A stretch of 64,000 nt of DNA from Saccharopolyspora ipomoeae. Its GTDB lineage: Bacteria > Actinomycetota > Actinomycetes > Mycobacteriales > Pseudonocardiaceae. A program made the position numbers and the translations under genes. The first letter of the stretch is position 1, and every line of letters starts with the position of its first letter. The notes beneath the pieces are model-generated. The model saw nothing but the letters and a program-made list of their open reading frames with translations. It was not told the DNA's origin and ran no database searches. The stretch covers positions 1 through 64,000 of the forward strand of contig NZ_JASAOF010000003.1 in assembly GCF_029952525.1 (NCBI RefSeq), read 5' to 3'. Below are positions 8,532 through 18,710 of this stretch, in pieces.

Positions 8532-9032
8532 TCAGCGCAGCACGGGTGCGGCGTACCGGCCCAGCGCCTGGGTGAGCTGCTCGTCGGACTCGCGGAGGTC
8601 GGACGTGTCGATCAGGCGGTAACCGGTCCAGCCGTCGTTCTGGAACATCCAGTCCTGCGGCACTCCCGGATTCAGGCCGCCCTGCGTCCACACCACCAGG
8701 TAGGTGGCGGTGTTCCGGTCGTCGCGGCGCTTGCGCAGCGTCGTCACCGAGACCCCGGCGACGTACTGCCAGCCCAGCGCCACCTTGACCCTCTCGGCCG
8801 GGTGCTCGATCAGGATGCCGCGCTCGTCGATGCGCATCGTCAGCCGCCGCAGGTTCTTGATCAGCAGCACCAGCCCCGCGATGACCCCGATGGGCGCCAC
8901 GAAGAAGATGCCGTGGATCCGCACTCCCTCATCGCTGGTCAGACCGCCGACGAGCATCACCGTCCCGAGCACGCCGAGCGCGATCAGGATCAGCGGCGGG
9001 ATCAGATTGATCCGGTTCTTGTGGAAGTCCAC
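8532..9032 (-). CDS. Small membrane protein with PH-like cytoplasmic domain
   Basis: The protein has about 166 residues. Two hydrophobic helices near the N-terminus (LIPPLILIALGVLGTVML and FFVAPIGVIAGLVLLI) are followed by a beta-rich region of about 90 residues (IDERGILIEHPAERVKVALGW and onward) that looks like a bacterial pleckstrin-homology-type domain. The GTG at 9032 is preferred because GGGAAG precedes it; a TTG at 9062 would add 10 residues without a ribosome binding site. It converges on helR with only 3 bp between stops. Function unknown. Confidence 0.6.
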   Translation of the reverse strand: MDFHKNRINLIPPLILIALGVLGTVMLVGGLTSDEGVRIHGIFFVAPIGVIAGLVLLIKNLRRLTMRIDERGILIEHPAERVKVALGWQYVAGVSVTTLRKRRDDRNTATYLVVWTQGGLNPGVPQDWMFQNDGWTGYRLIDTSDLRESDEQLTQALGRYAAPVLR

Positions 9033-9201
9033 GCGTTCTTCCCATCCATTGTGGACGTTCAAGGGCCGTTCACGACCCGGGAGAAGACCCTAGAGATCAA
9101 CACCGCGCGATGAACCCGATTCCCCGCGAAACCCCCGTGAACTACCCCACGTCCCCACCTCCAGACCCGACACACCACCCGAAGCCGGTCACGGGAACCC
9201 G

Positions 9202-9293
9202 GAATACCGCCGTAATCCGTCAACGGAATACCGCCGTATTCGGCTCCAACACGGATTACCGCCGTAATCGGGGACCGGAATACCGGAGTAATC
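9202..9293. repeat. Palindrome array, locus 2 (four 16-nt units)
   Basis: Units start at 9202, 9226, 9254 and 9278, with steps of 24, 28 and 24 nt. Sequences are GAATAC-CGCC-GTAATC, GAATAC-CGCC-GTATTC, GATTAC-CGCC-GTAATC and GAATAC-CGGA-GTAATC. The stem differs from locus 1 but the 6-4-6 architecture and period are the same. It fills most of the 9033-9351 spacer, downstream of gltD and upstream of the PH-like gene. No other gene is seen in that spacer. Confidence 0.8.
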
Positions 9294-9307
9294 CGGTCCC
9301 CGACGGC

Positions 9308-9327
9308 GGGGTGGGGTGGGGTTGGGG
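9308..9327 (+). other. Potential G-quadruplex motif downstream of gltD
   Basis: Four runs of GGGG separated by 1, 1 and 2 nt occupy 9308-9327 on the plus strand, about 25 bp beyond the gltD stop. This strand is the template for gltD transcription, so folding could impede the polymerase. Confidence 0.5.
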
Positions 9328-9351
9328 TGGAAGTGACTGTGGTGGAGGGGA

Positions 9352-10854
9352 TCAGACCGCTAGGGGGAGGGCGGTCGGGTGGACCGGGTTGGGGAGTTCC
9401 GAGGTGCCCATGAGGTGGGCGTCGACGGCGTGGGCGACCGAGCGGCCCTCGGCGATGGCCCAGACGACCAGCGAGGCGCCGCGGTGGGCGTCGCCGCAGA
9501 CGAACACGCCCGGGGCGGTGGTCTCCCAGTTCGAACCGGAACCGATGGTGCCGCGGCGGGTGAGCTCGATGCCCAGGCCGCCCAGCAGCGGCATGTGCTC
9601 GACGCCCTCGAACCCGATCGCCAGCAGCGCCAGGTCGCAGGGCAGCTCCTCGACCTCGTCGGAGACCGGAACCACCTGGCGGCGCCCGTTCTCGTCGCGG
9701 CGGACCTGCACGTGGCGCAGCCGCACCGCGCGCACGTTGCCGTCCTCGTCGCCCACGAACGACTCGATCGCCACCGCGAACTTCCGCTCACCGGCCTCCT
9801 GGTGCGCCGGGTAGGTGCGCAGGATGTACGGCCAGGTCGGCCAGGGCGAGATGTCGTCGTCGCGCTCGGTCGGCGGCTGCGGGTAGTTGTCCAGCTGCGT
9901 CACCGACAGCGCGCCCTGCCGGGTCGCGGTGCCGTAGCAGTCGGCGCCGGTGTCGCCGCCGCCGAGGATGATGACGTGCTTGCCCTCGGCCGAGATCGGC
10001 GACGGGCCGTCGCCCTCGACCTCCTTGTTGGCGGGCACCAGGTGCTCCATCGCCAGGTGCACGCCGCCGAGCTCGCGGCCCGGGATGGTGGTGTCGTCGC
10101 GGCCGCGCAGCGCGCCCACCGCCAGCACCACCGCGTCGTAGCCGGCGCGCAGGTCCTCGACGGTGAGGTCCGAGCCGACCTCGCAGCCGGTGATGAACTT
10201 CGTGCCCTCGTCGCGCATCTGCGCCAGACGCCGGTCCAGGACGGACTTCTCCATCTTGAACTCGGGGATCCCGTAGCGCAGCAGGCCGCCGATGCGGTCG
10301 TCGCGCTCGTAGACGGTCACCTCGTGGCCCGCGCGGGTGAGCTGCTGGGCGGCGGCCAGCCCGGCCGGGCCCGAGCCGACGACGGCGACGCGCTTGCCGG
10401 TGTGCTCCTCCGGCGTGCGCGGCGAGACGTAGTCGTTCTCCCAGCTGACCTCGGCGATGGTCTCCTCGACCCGCTTGATCGCCACCGCTCCCCCGGCCTC
10501 CGGCGAGATCGCCAGCACGCAGCCGGCCTCGCACGGCGCCGGGCACAGCTTCCCGGTGAACTCCGGGAAGTTGTTGGTGGCGTGCAGCCGGTCGCTGGCC
10601 GCCTCCCACTGGCCGCGGCGGACCATGTTGTTCCACTCCGGGATCAGGTTGCCGAGCGGGCAACCCGACGAACCCGAGTGGCAGAACGGGATTCCGCAGT
10701 CCATGCAGCGCGCGGCCTGGGTGGAGACCTGCTCGTTGCGGTCCTCCGCGGACAGCGCCGCGTAGACCTCGTGCCAGTCGCCCAGCCGGTCGTCGACGGG
10801 ACGCTTGGGGGCCTCGGCCCGCGCGTACTTCAGAAAGCCCTTGGGGTCAGCCAC
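9352..10854 (-). CDS. gltD: Glutamate synthase (NADPH) small subunit
   Basis: This 500-residue flavoprotein passes electrons from NADPH through FAD and 4Fe-4S clusters to GltB, which converts 2-oxoglutarate and glutamine to two glutamates. N-terminal cysteine clusters are visible: [20 protein letters not shown] (from about residue 50) and CPAPCEAGC (near 105). The FAD-binding [14 protein letters not shown] (about 153) and the NADPH-binding [11 protein letters not shown] (near 300) follow. Its ATG overlaps the end of gltB by 8 bp, so the two subunits are probably translationally coupled. Length is normal for the family. Confidence 0.96.
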   Translation of the reverse strand: MADPKGFLKYARAEAPKRPVDDRLGDWHEVYAALSAEDRNEQVSTQAARCMDCGIPFCHSGSSGCPLGNLIPEWNNMVRRGQWEAASDRLHATNNFPEFTGKLCPAPCEAGCVLAISPEAGGAVAIKRVEETIAEVSWENDYVSPRTPEEHTGKRVAVVGSGPAGLAAAQQLTRAGHEVTVYERDDRIGGLLRYGIPEFKMEKSVLDRRLAQMRDEGTKFITGCEVGSDLTVEDLRAGYDAVVLAVGALRGRDDTTIPGRELGGVHLAMEHLVPANKEVEGDGPSPISAEGKHVIILGGGDTGADCYGTATRQGALSVTQLDNYPQPPTERDDDISPWPTWPYILRTYPAHQEAGERKFAVAIESFVGDEDGNVRAVRLRHVQVRRDENGRRQVVPVSDEVEELPCDLALLAIGFEGVEHMPLLGGLGIELTRRGTIGSGSNWETTAPGVFVCGDAHRGASLVVWAIAEGRSVAHAVDAHLMGTSELPNPVHPTALPLAV

Positions 10855-13800
10855 GGGAAGCCTCCATGATCGCCTCGTTCACGTCCCGGCCCTCGATCTT
10901 GGCCATCCGCGTTGCGTCCAGGACCCGCTGGAAGTCGCGCGGCATCACCTTCGTGAACGCCGCCGAACGCCGCGGCCAGTCGCCCAGCAGCGACGCGGCC
11001 ACCGCCGACCCGGTCAGCTCGTGGTGCCGCTGCACGACCTCGTGCAGCCACTTCAGCTCCTTGGCGCCGCACGGCTTGAGGTCGACCATCGCCGTGTTCA
11101 CCCGCACCGGGTCCAGGTCCAGCACGTAGGCGATGCCGCCGGACATGCCCGCGCCGACGTTGCGGCCGGTACCGCCGAGCACGATCGCCCGGCCGCCGGT
11201 CATGTACTCGAAGGCGTGGTCACCGACGCCCTCGCAGACCAGCTGCGCGCCGGAGTTGCGGACGGCGAAGCGCTCGCCGACCTGACCGCGCAGGTAGATC
11301 TCACCGCTCGTCGCGCCGTAGCCGATCACGTTGCCCGCGATGACCTGGTCCTCGGCGCGGAACGTCGAGGCCGGGTCGGGGCGCACCACGATCCGGCCGC
11401 CGGACAGGCCCTTGCCGACGTAGTCGTTGGTGTCGCCCACCATGTCGAGCGTGATGCCGCTGGGCAGGAACGCGCCCAGCGACTGACCGGCCGAGCCCTC
11501 CAGCTCCACGTGGATCGTGTCGTCGGGCAGCCCGTCACCGCCGTAGCGGCGCGAGACCTCCGCGCCCAGCAGCGTGCCGACGGTGCGGTTGACGTTGCGC
11601 ACCGGCAGCCGCAGCGTCACCGGGCGGGCGTCCTCCAGCGCCGCCTCGGCGAGCTGGATGAGCGTGCGGTCCAGGGCCTGGTCGAGGCCGTGGTCCTGCT
11701 CCCGCACCCGGCGGCGCACCGTCGAGTACGGCGTCCGCGGCTCGGCGAACACCGGCTCCAGGTCCAGGCCGCGAGACTTCCAGTGCTGCACGGCCTTGTC
11801 GCGCTTGAGCGCCGAGACCTGGCCGATCGCCTCGTCCAGCGTCCGGAATCCCAGCTGCGCCAGGTACTCCCGCACCTCCTGGGCGACGAACTCGAAGAAG
11901 TTCACCACGTGCTCGACCTGGCCGGTGAACCGCTTGCGCAGATCCGGGTTCTGGGTCGCGACGCCGACCGGGCAGGTGTCGAGGTGGCAGACGCGCATCA
12001 TCACGCAGCCCTCGACGACCAGCGGAGCGGTGGCGAAGCCGTACTCCTCGGCGCCCAGCAGCGCGGCGACCACGACGTCGCGGCCGGTCTTGAAGCCGCC
12101 GTCGCACTGCACGGTGATCCGGTCGCGCAGGCCGTTGAGCAGCAGCGTCTGCTGCGTCTCGGCCAGCCCCACCTCCCACGGCGTGCCCGCGTGCTTGAGC
12201 GAGGTCAGCGGCGCGGCACCGGTGCCGCCGTCGTGACCGGAGATGAGCACGACGTCGGCGTGGGCCTTGGACACGCCCGCCGCGACCGTGCCGACGCCGA
12301 CCTCGCTGACCAGCTTGACGTGCACGCGGGCCTGCTCGTTGGCGTTCTTCAGGTCGTGGATGAGCTGCGCCAGGTCCTCGATCGAGTAGATGTCGTGGTG
12401 CGGCGGCGGCGAGATCAGCCCGACGCCGGGCGTGGAGTGCCGGGTCTTGGCGATCCACGGGTACACCTTGTGCGCGGGCAGCTGGCCGCCCTCACCGGGC
12501 TTGGCGCCCTGCGCCATCTTGATCTGGATGTCGCTGGCGTTGACCAGGTATTCGCTGGTCACGCCGAAGCGGCCGGAGGCGACCTGCTTGACCGCCGAGC
12601 GGCGCTCCGGGTCGTAGAGCCGGTCGACGTCCTCGCCGCCCTCACCGGAGTTGGACTTGCCGCCGATGCGGTTCATCGCGATCGCCAGCACCTCGTGGGC
12701 CTCGGCGGAGATCGCGCCGTAGCTCATCGCGCCGGTGGAGAACCGCTTCATGATCTCCGAGATCGGCTCGACCTCGTCGATGTCGATCGGATCGCGCCCG
12801 CTGTCGAGCTCGAACAGCCCGCGCAGCGTGCCGCCCTCGGCCGACAGCCGGTCGCACTCGGCGGTGTACTCGCGGTACTTGTCGTACCGGCCGGTCTTGG
12901 TCGAGTGCTGCAGCAGGAACACCGTTTCCGGCGTGAACAGGTGCAGCTCGCCCTCGCGGCGGTAGGAGTAGTCGCCGCCGACCTCCAGCTTGCGGTGCAC
13001 CCGCTCGGTCGGGTTGTCCGGGTAGGCGCGGCGGTGCCGCTGCGCGACCTCCTCGGCGAGCTCGTCGAGGCCGACGCCGCCGAGCTTGGAGGTGGTGCCC
13101 TGGAAGTAGGCGTCGACGACGTCCTGCGAGAGCCCGACGGCCTCGAAGACCTGCGCGGCGGTGTAGGCGCCGACGGTGGAGATGCCCATCTTCGACATCA
13201 CCTTGAGCACGCCCTTGACCAGCGCCTGCACGTAGTTCCGGACGGCGATCTTGGGCCGCACGCCGGAGATCTGGCCGGTCGAGATCATGTCCTCGATGGC
13301 CTCGAACGCCAGGTACGGGTTGACCGCCGCGGCGCCGTAGCCCAGCAGGGCCGCGACGTGGTGCACCTCGCGGGCGTCACCGGACTCCACGACCAGCGCG
13401 ACGCGCAGCCGCTCCTTGGTGCCGATGAGGTACTGGTGCACCGCCGAGGTCAGCAGCAGCGACGGGATCGGCGCCATCTCGTGGTTCGAGTCGCGGTCGG
13501 AGAGCACCAGCACGCGCGCGCCCTGGGCGATGGCCTCGGAGGCCTCGCGCTGGACCCGCTCGATCGCCTCGGCCAGAGCCGGACCGCCACCGTCCACTTC
13601 GTACAGGCCGGAGAGCACCGCCGAGGAGAACCCGGGCAGGTCGCCGTCGTCGTTGATGTGGATGAGCTTGGCCAGCTCGTCGTTGTCGATCACCGGGTTG
13701 GGCAGCACGATGTGCCGGCACGACGCCGGCGACGGGGTGAGCAGGTTCTGCTCCGGGCCCATGATCCGGGCGACCGAGGTGACGATCTCCTCGCGGATCG

Positions 13801-15397
13801 CGTCCAGCGGCGGGTTCGTGACCTGCGCGAACTGCTGCACGAAGTAGTCGTAGAGCATCCGCGAGCGCTGCGAGAGCGGCGCGGGCGGGGTGTCGGCGCC
13901 CATCGAGCCCAGCGGCTCGGCGCCGCCGGTGGCCATCGGCGCGAGCAGCAGCGCCAGCTCCTCCTCGGTGTAGCCGAACGACAGCTCGCGGCGCACCACC
14001 GACTCGTGGGTGCTGACCACGTGCTCGCGGTCGGCGAGCTCGTCGAGGTTGAGCAGACCGGCGTGCAGCCACTCGTCGTAGGCGTGCTCGGCGGCCAGCT
14101 CCGACTTGAACTCCTCGTCGTCGAGGATCCGGCCCTGCTCGGTGTCCACCAGGAACATCCGGCCCGGCTGCAGGCGGCCCTTGGCCACCACCTCGGACGG
14201 GTCGAGGCCCAGCACACCGGACTCGCTGGCCAGCACCACGCGGTCGTCGGCGGTCCGCCACCAGCGGGCCGGGCGCAGACCGTTGCGGTCCAGCACCGCG
14301 CCGACCAGCGCGCCGTCGGTGAAGGTGACGCAGGCCGGGCCGTCCCACGGCTCCATCAGGCTCGCGTGGAACTGGTAGAAGGCCTTGCGCTTCGGGTCCA
14401 TCTCGGCGTGGTTCTCCCACGCCTCGGGCACCATCATCAGCACCGCGTGCGGCAGCGACCGGCCGCCCAGGTGCAGCAGCTCCAGCACCTCGTCGAACGA
14501 CGCCGAGTCCGAGCCGTCGTCGGCGCAGATCGGGTACAGCCGGGACAGCTCGCCCGGGATGAGGTCGGAGGCCAGCAGCGCCTCGCGGGACCGCATCCGG
14601 TTGCGGTTGCCGCGAATCGTGTTGATCTCACCGTTGTGCGCGACGTAGCGGAACGGGTGCGCCAGCGGCCACGACGGGAACGTGTTGGTCGAGAACCGGC
14701 TGTGCACCACGGCGATCGCGCTGGCGATCCGCTCGTCGGTGAGGTCCGGGAAGAACGCGGGCAGCTGCGCGGTGGTCAGCATTCCCTTGTAGACGAAGGT
14801 GCGACCCGACAGCGACGGGAAGTACAGCTCGGAGCCCTCCCGCGCGGCCTCGCGCTCGGCGCGCTTGCGCAGGCAGAAGGCCAGCCGGTCCAGCGCCAGG
14901 CCGGACTCGCCGCCGTTGCCCGCGACCATCAGCGTCGCGAAGTGCGGCATGCAACCGCGGGCCGTGGTGCCCACGTCCGCCGCGTCCGGCGTGGTGGGCA
15001 CGTCGCGCCAGCCCAGGACGGTGAGGTCCTCCTCGGCGGCGATGCGCTCGACCAGCGCCACGACCCGCTCGCGCTCGGCGGCGTCGGCGGGCAGGAAGGC
15101 CATGCCCGCCGCGTAGCGGCTCTCGCCGTCGGCGGTGGGCTCGGGGAGGGACACGCCCGCGGTGGCGCGCAGCAGGGCGTCGGGCAGCTGCAGCAGGATG
15201 CCCGCGCCGTCGCCGCTGGTGGGCTCGGCGCCGGCGGCGCCGCGATGCTCCAGGTTCGCCAGGGCGGTCAGCGCATCCGCGACGATTCCATGCGAACGCC
15301 GACCTCGAATGTCGGCGACCATGGCCACGCCGCAGGAATCCTGCTCGGCGGCCGGGTCGTACAGGCCCTGGGCCGCTGGGATCGCGGAGAAGACCAC
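10847..15397 (-). CDS. gltB: Glutamate synthase (NADPH) large subunit
   Basis: This 1516-residue enzyme hydrolyses glutamine and transfers the ammonia through an internal tunnel to 2-oxoglutarate. The class II amidotransferase domain is N-terminal (catalytic Cys22 in [10 protein letters not shown], exposed after propeptide removal). A central domain follows, then the FMN-binding synthase barrel, a 3Fe-4S motif [12 protein letters not shown] (near 1130) and a C-terminal GXGXG beta-helix ([18 protein letters not shown] repeats near 1430). The start is GTG with GAGGGAGG 6 nt upstream. It is the first gene of gltBD. Confidence 0.97.
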   Translation of the reverse strand: MVFSAIPAAQGLYDPAAEQDSCGVAMVADIRGRRSHGIVADALTALANLEHRGAAGAEPTSGDGAGILLQLPDALLRATAGVSLPEPTADGESRYAAGMAFLPADAAERERVVALVERIAAEEDLTVLGWRDVPTTPDAADVGTTARGCMPHFATLMVAGNGGESGLALDRLAFCLRKRAEREAAREGSELYFPSLSGRTFVYKGMLTTAQLPAFFPDLTDERIASAIAVVHSRFSTNTFPSWPLAHPFRYVAHNGEINTIRGNRNRMRSREALLASDLIPGELSRLYPICADDGSDSASFDEVLELLHLGGRSLPHAVLMMVPEAWENHAEMDPKRKAFYQFHASLMEPWDGPACVTFTDGALVGAVLDRNGLRPARWWRTADDRVVLASESGVLGLDPSEVVAKGRLQPGRMFLVDTEQGRILDDEEFKSELAAEHAYDEWLHAGLLNLDELADREHVVSTHESVVRRELSFGYTEEELALLLAPMATGGAEPLGSMGADTPPAPLSQRSRMLYDYFVQQFAQVTNPPLDAIREEIVTSVARIMGPEQNLLTPSPASCRHIVLPNPVIDNDELAKLIHINDDGDLPGFSSAVLSGLYEVDGGGPALAEAIERVQREASEAIAQGARVLVLSDRDSNHEMAPIPSLLLTSAVHQYLIGTKERLRVALVVESGDAREVHHVAALLGYGAAAVNPYLAFEAIEDMISTGQISGVRPKIAVRNYVQALVKGVLKVMSKMGISTVGAYTAAQVFEAVGLSQDVVDAYFQGTTSKLGGVGLDELAEEVAQRHRRAYPDNPTERVHRKLEVGGDYSYRREGELHLFTPETVFLLQHSTKTGRYDKYREYTAECDRLSAEGGTLRGLFELDSGRDPIDIDEVEPISEIMKRFSTGAMSYGAISAEAHEVLAIAMNRIGGKSNSGEGGEDVDRLYDPERRSAVKQVASGRFGVTSEYLVNASDIQIKMAQGAKPGEGGQLPAHKVYPWIAKTRHSTPGVGLISPPPHHDIYSIEDLAQLIHDLKNANEQARVHVKLVSEVGVGTVAAGVSKAHADVVLISGHDGGTGAAPLTSLKHAGTPWEVGLAETQQTLLLNGLRDRITVQCDGGFKTGRDVVVAALLGAEEYGFATAPLVVEGCVMMRVCHLDTCPVGVATQNPDLRKRFTGQVEHVVNFFEFVAQEVREYLAQLGFRTLDEAIGQVSALKRDKAVQHWKSRGLDLEPVFAEPRTPYSTVRRRVREQDHGLDQALDRTLIQLAEAALEDARPVTLRLPVRNVNRTVGTLLGAEVSRRYGGDGLPDDTIHVELEGSAGQSLGAFLPSGITLDMVGDTNDYVGKGLSGGRIVVRPDPASTFRAEDQVIAGNVIGYGATSGEIYLRGQVGERFAVRNSGAQLVCEGVGDHAFEYMTGGRAIVLGGTGRNVGAGMSGGIAYVLDLDPVRVNTAMVDLKPCGAKELKWLHEVVQRHHELTGSAVAASLLGDWPRRSAAFTKVMPRDFQRVLDATRMAKIEGRDVNEAIMEASRG

Positions 15398-15938
15398 TGC
15401 AGACCTCCCTCGTCATGCTCGTGCTTGGAAGTCGGTGGTCGGCCGTTGACCTGACTTCTACGACTTCTGGGCACGGGACGGCATTGGCCCGCAGATAAAA
15501 GATCCGGTTGTGCCGTGGAAGATTTCGGGCGCGCTCGCCCGTTCGCTGTAACCGGAGCGTTTAGCAGACTTTAACAGCCAGGATACCCGGAAGCAGCAAG
15601 CCAAACGTGATGCTGACCATCTTGTTGTCACGCCACTCGCTGGGTACGCGCCCGCGATTCGGCTGGTTCAGCCCACCACGCGCACGAGCACGGCCGGTGT
15701 GGCGGCTGACCACATCGCACGGCCCCGATCCGACCGGCCCGCGGCTCGCGCAGGCGAACCGCACGTCGGCGGACACGGTCCGTCATCGAATCTACCCGCT
15801 GCGTCTACCGCTGGGTACCTCTCTCCGGACGATGCTCCCTCCGGCGGCGGCCCACGACGATCTTTGCTGATATCTTTCCTGCTCAGCGCCCCTCGCTACG
15901 GTGGGTGCTCGTTCGCCAGCTCCGACCCGAGGGAAGAC
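15398..15938. other. 541-bp spacer between gltB and the ABC transporter; no gene recognised
   Basis: This is the longest gene-free stretch in the window, between two divergent operons. It should contain both promoters, but no clear -35/-10 pair stands out. Short frames occur on both strands, including a 19-codon one at 15561-15620 on the minus strand, without ribosome binding sites or recognisable products. I looked for the cobalamin riboswitch box before the transporter and did not find it. Confidence 0.5.
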
Positions 15939-16916
15939 ATGACCGGGTTCCGCCGCCTCGCCGCCCTGATGATGGCCGCGTTCGCCCTGCTCACCCTGAT
16001 GACGGCGTGCGCGACCCGCCAGCACTCCCCGGTTCCGGAGGTGCCCGACGATCCCGCCTCGGCGTTCCCGGCCAAGGTCTCGCTGCCCGGCGGGCAGCCG
16101 GTGACGCTGCTGCAGCAGCCCAAGCGGATCGTGTCGCTGTCGCCCTCGGCCACCGAGACGCTCTTCACGCTCGGCGCCGGCGACCAGGTCGTGGCCGTCG
16201 ACCAGTTCTCGAACTACCCGGCCAACGCGCCGCGCACCGAGCTGACCGGCTTCACCGCCGACGCCGCGGCCGTGGCCGACAAGAAGCCGGACCTGGTCAT
16301 CGCCCCCGACAACGCCACCCAGCTCGCCGAGGGCCTCAAGGTCGTCGACGTGCCGGTGCTGCTGACCCCCTCCGCCGCCAGCCTGGAGGACGCCTACCAG
16401 CAGATCCAGGTCATCGGGCAGGCCACCGGGCACGGCAACCAGGCCACCGCGATGGTGCAGAAGATGCGCGCCGACATCGCCGACATCGTGGCCAGGACGC
16501 CCAAGCCCCCGCAGCCGCTGACCTACTTCCACGAGGTCAGCCCCGATCTCTACACCGCGACCTCGCAGAGCTTCGTGGGCAGCGTCTACTCGCAGTTCGG
16601 CATGGTCAACATTGCTGACCCGGCGGGCGGGGCCGACCCGGCGGGCGGGGCCGACCCGGCGGGCGGGCCGTTCCCGCAGCTCTCGCAGGAGCACGTGGTG
16701 CAGGCCAACCCGAACCTGATCTTCGCCGCCGACACCAAGTGCTGCGGCGTCAACGCCGCCGCGATCGCCGCGCGGCCCGGCTGGAACACCGTCGACGCCG
16801 TGCGGCGCAACCACGTCGTCGAGCTCGACGACGACGTCGCCAGCCGCTGGGGTCCGCGCGTGGTGGACTTCGTGCGCGCGATCAGCGACGCGGTCGGCAA
16901 GGCCCAGCAGGGATGA
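15939..16916 (+). CDS. ABC transporter substrate-binding lipoprotein (BtuF/helical-backbone metal receptor type)
   Basis: A 325-residue lipoprotein: signal peptide with lipobox LMTAC, then a BtuF-like fold beginning PKRIVSLSPSATETLFTLGAG. Such proteins bind corrinoids, haem or siderophore chelates outside the membrane. The ATG at 15939 is preceded by GAGGGAAG. A tandem 18-bp repeat gives ADPAGG three times at about residue 226-245, a likely interlobe or surface loop. The permease and ATPase follow immediately. Corrinoid is favoured by overall resemblance, but no B12 riboswitch was seen, so ligand identity is open. Confidence 0.75.
   Translation: MTGFRRLAALMMAAFALLTLMTACATRQHSPVPEVPDDPASAFPAKVSLPGGQPVTLLQQPKRIVSLSPSATETLFTLGAGDQVVAVDQFSNYPANAPRTELTGFTADAAAVADKKPDLVIAPDNATQLAEGLKVVDVPVLLTPSAASLEDAYQQIQVIGQATGHGNQATAMVQKMRADIADIVARTPKPPQPLTYFHEVSPDLYTATSQSFVGSVYSQFGMVNIADPAGGADPAGGADPAGGPFPQLSQEHVVQANPNLIFAADTKCCGVNAAAIAARPGWNTVDAVRRNHVVELDDDVASRWGPRVVDFVRAISDAVGKAQQG
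16617..16670 (+). repeat. In-frame 18-bp tandem repeat (about 2.9 copies)
   Basis: GACCCGGCGGGCGGGGCC is repeated at 16617, 16635 and 16653, the third copy one base short at its end. It encodes D-P-A-G-G-A in the binding protein. Copy number is likely to vary among strains by slippage without shifting frame. Confidence 0.85.
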
Positions 16917-16929
16917 CGGGCCAGCAGGT

Positions 16930-17943
16930 TTGATCTCGGCCACCCGGCTTCGCCCGCGGCATCTCGCCGTCGGCGTGTCCGCGCTGGTGGTGGGCGTGCT
17001 GCTGTCGGTGCTGCTGGGCGCCGCCGAGCTCGGCTGGCAGCGGGTGCTCGGCGAGATCGTCGCGCAGCTGACCGGCGGGGTCTCGCCGCTGTCGGAGCGC
17101 GAGGCGGCGATCCTGTGGCAGCTGCGGGTGCCCCGCACCGTGCTCGGCGTGCTGGTGGGGGCCGCGCTGGCGGTGTCCGGCGCGGCGTTCCAGGGCGTCT
17201 TCCGCAACCCGCTCGCCGACCCCTACCTGCTCGGTTCCGCCGCCGGAGCGGGCCTGGCCGTCACGGCCGTGATCACCGCGGCCCCGCAGGCCGGGCTGTC
17301 GATCCCGGTGCAGGCGGCGGCGTTCGCCGGAGCTCTCGGCGGGGTCGCGCTGACCTGGCTGGTGGGCCGCTCGGCGGGCCGGGACACCGCGACGCTGGTG
17401 CTGGCCGGGGTCGCGGTGGGCGCGTTCCTCACGGCCGGTCAGACGTTCCTGCAGCAGCTGCGGGTGGACTCGCTGCAGCAGGTCTACCTGTGGATCCTGG
17501 GGCGGCTGTCCACCACCGGCTGGCGCGAAGTGCTGGTCGTGCTGCCCTACGTGGTGGTCTCGGCGGTGGTGCTGTGCCTGTGCGCGCGGCTGCTGGACCT
17601 GCTGGGCACCGGTGACGAGGAGGCCGCCTCGCTCGGCGTGCACCCCGGCCGGGTGCGGGCGCTGGTGCTGGTCGCGGCCTCGCTGGCCACCGCCGCGGCG
17701 GTGAGCGTCGCCGGGCTGATCGGGTTCGTCGGGCTCGTCGTACCGCACCTGGTGCGGCTGGCGCTGGGCGGCGGGTTCCGGATCATCGTGCCGATGTCGC
17801 TGCTGTTCGGCGGGGTGTTCCTGGTGCTGGCCGACATGCTCGCGCGCACCCTGCTGGCTCCGGCGGAGCTCCCCATCGGCGTGATCACCGCGTTCACCGG
17901 CGCCCCGTTCTTCGCGGTCCTGCTGCACCGGAGCCGGGGATGA
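16930..17943 (+). CDS. ABC transporter permease (BtuC/FecCD family)
   Basis: A 337-residue membrane protein with about ten hydrophobic segments and the family signature VSGAAFQGVFRNPLADPYLLG (here over residues 76-96, quoted in part) that contacts the ATPase and lines the channel. It imports a metal chelate or corrinoid with the flanking binding protein and ATPase. The start is a TTG 13 bp after the upstream stop; the ribosome binding site is weak (AGCAGG). The stop overlaps the ATPase start as ATGA. Confidence 0.88.
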   Translation: MISATRLRPRHLAVGVSALVVGVLLSVLLGAAELGWQRVLGEIVAQLTGGVSPLSEREAAILWQLRVPRTVLGVLVGAALAVSGAAFQGVFRNPLADPYLLGSAAGAGLAVTAVITAAPQAGLSIPVQAAAFAGALGGVALTWLVGRSAGRDTATLVLAGVAVGAFLTAGQTFLQQLRVDSLQQVYLWILGRLSTTGWREVLVVLPYVVVSAVVLCLCARLLDLLGTGDEEAASLGVHPGRVRALVLVAASLATAAAVSVAGLIGFVGLVVPHLVRLALGGGFRIIVPMSLLFGGVFLVLADMLARTLLAPAELPIGVITAFTGAPFFAVLLHRSRG

Positions 17944-18710
17944 GCCGCCTCGAAGTCCGCGACCTGGCGGCCGGGTACCGGCGCCACCGAGTCGTTTCCG
18001 GCGTCTCGACCACTGTGGACGGTGGCGGCTGGCTGGGCATCATCGGCCCCAACGGGGCCGGCAAGTCCACGCTGCTCAAGGCCATCGCCGGACTGCTCGC
18101 GCACACCGGCGAGGTGCGGGTGGGCGGCCGCGCGCTGGCGTCGCTGCCGCGCCGGGAACGCGCCCGCACCCTCGCCTACGCCCCGCAGATCCCGCAGCTG
18201 CCGATGGGGCTGACCGTCACCGACTACGTGCTGCTCGGCCGCACCCCGCACCTCGGCCCGCTCGGCCGGGAGGGCCGCCGCGACCGGGAGGTCGTCGAGG
18301 AGCTGCTCGCCCGCCTGGACCTGACGGACCTGGCCGGGCGCGCGCTGCGCACCCTCTCCGGCGGCGAGCGGCAGCGCACCGTCCTGGCCCGTGCGCTGGC
18401 GCAGCGCGCCGGGGTGCTGCTCCTCGACGAGCCCACCACCGGTCTCGACATCGGTCATGCCCAGGCGCTGCTCGACCTCGTCGACGAACTCCGCGCCGAG
18501 CTGGGCACCACGGTCATCACGACGCTGCACGACCTGACGCTGGCCGCCCAGTACTCCGAGCGCGTGCTGCTCCTCGACGACGGCGCGGTGGCCGCCGAGG
18601 GCACGCCGAGCGAGGTCCTCACCCCGGCGTCCCTCGCCGAGCGCTACGCCGCCCGCGTCACGGTCCTGCACACACCCGATGGCTCCCCCGTCATCGCCCC
18701 GACTCGCTAG
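17940..18710 (+). CDS. ABC transporter ATP-binding protein (BtuD/FecE family)
   Basis: This 256-residue ATPase drives the adjacent importer. Walker A is GPNGAGKST (about 36-44), the signature is LSGGERQR (about 139), Walker B is VLLLDEPTTGLD (about 158), and the H-loop is TTLHDLTLAA. It begins by a 4-bp ATGA overlap with the permease. Its TAG stop shares the palindrome CTAG with the stop of the convergent asparagine synthetase gene. Confidence 0.9.
   Translation: MSRLEVRDLAAGYRRHRVVSGVSTTVDGGGWLGIIGPNGAGKSTLLKAIAGLLAHTGEVRVGGRALASLPRRERARTLAYAPQIPQLPMGLTVTDYVLLGRTPHLGPLGREGRRDREVVEELLARLDLTDLAGRALRTLSGGERQRTVLARALAQRAGVLLLDEPTTGLDIGHAQALLDLVDELRAELGTTVITTLHDLTLAAQYSERVLLLDDGAVAAEGTPSEVLTPASLAERYAARVTVLHTPDGSPVIAPTR

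Noticed and set aside
10805..15454. A very long open frame (over 1500 codons) on the plus strand across gltB
   Set aside because: It is antisense to a clearly conserved gltB with intact catalytic and Fe-S motifs. GC-rich third positions keep the opposite frame open, and its translation is low-complexity Arg/Ala/His/Gln-rich.
15561..15620. 19-codon frame on the minus strand upstream of gltB
   Set aside because: No ribosome binding site, no coupling to gltB and no recognisable product; likely chance.
15398..15938. Cobalamin riboswitch upstream of the BtuF-like gene
   Set aside because: The conserved B12 box and the flanking stem sequences could not be found by eye in this spacer on the plus strand.
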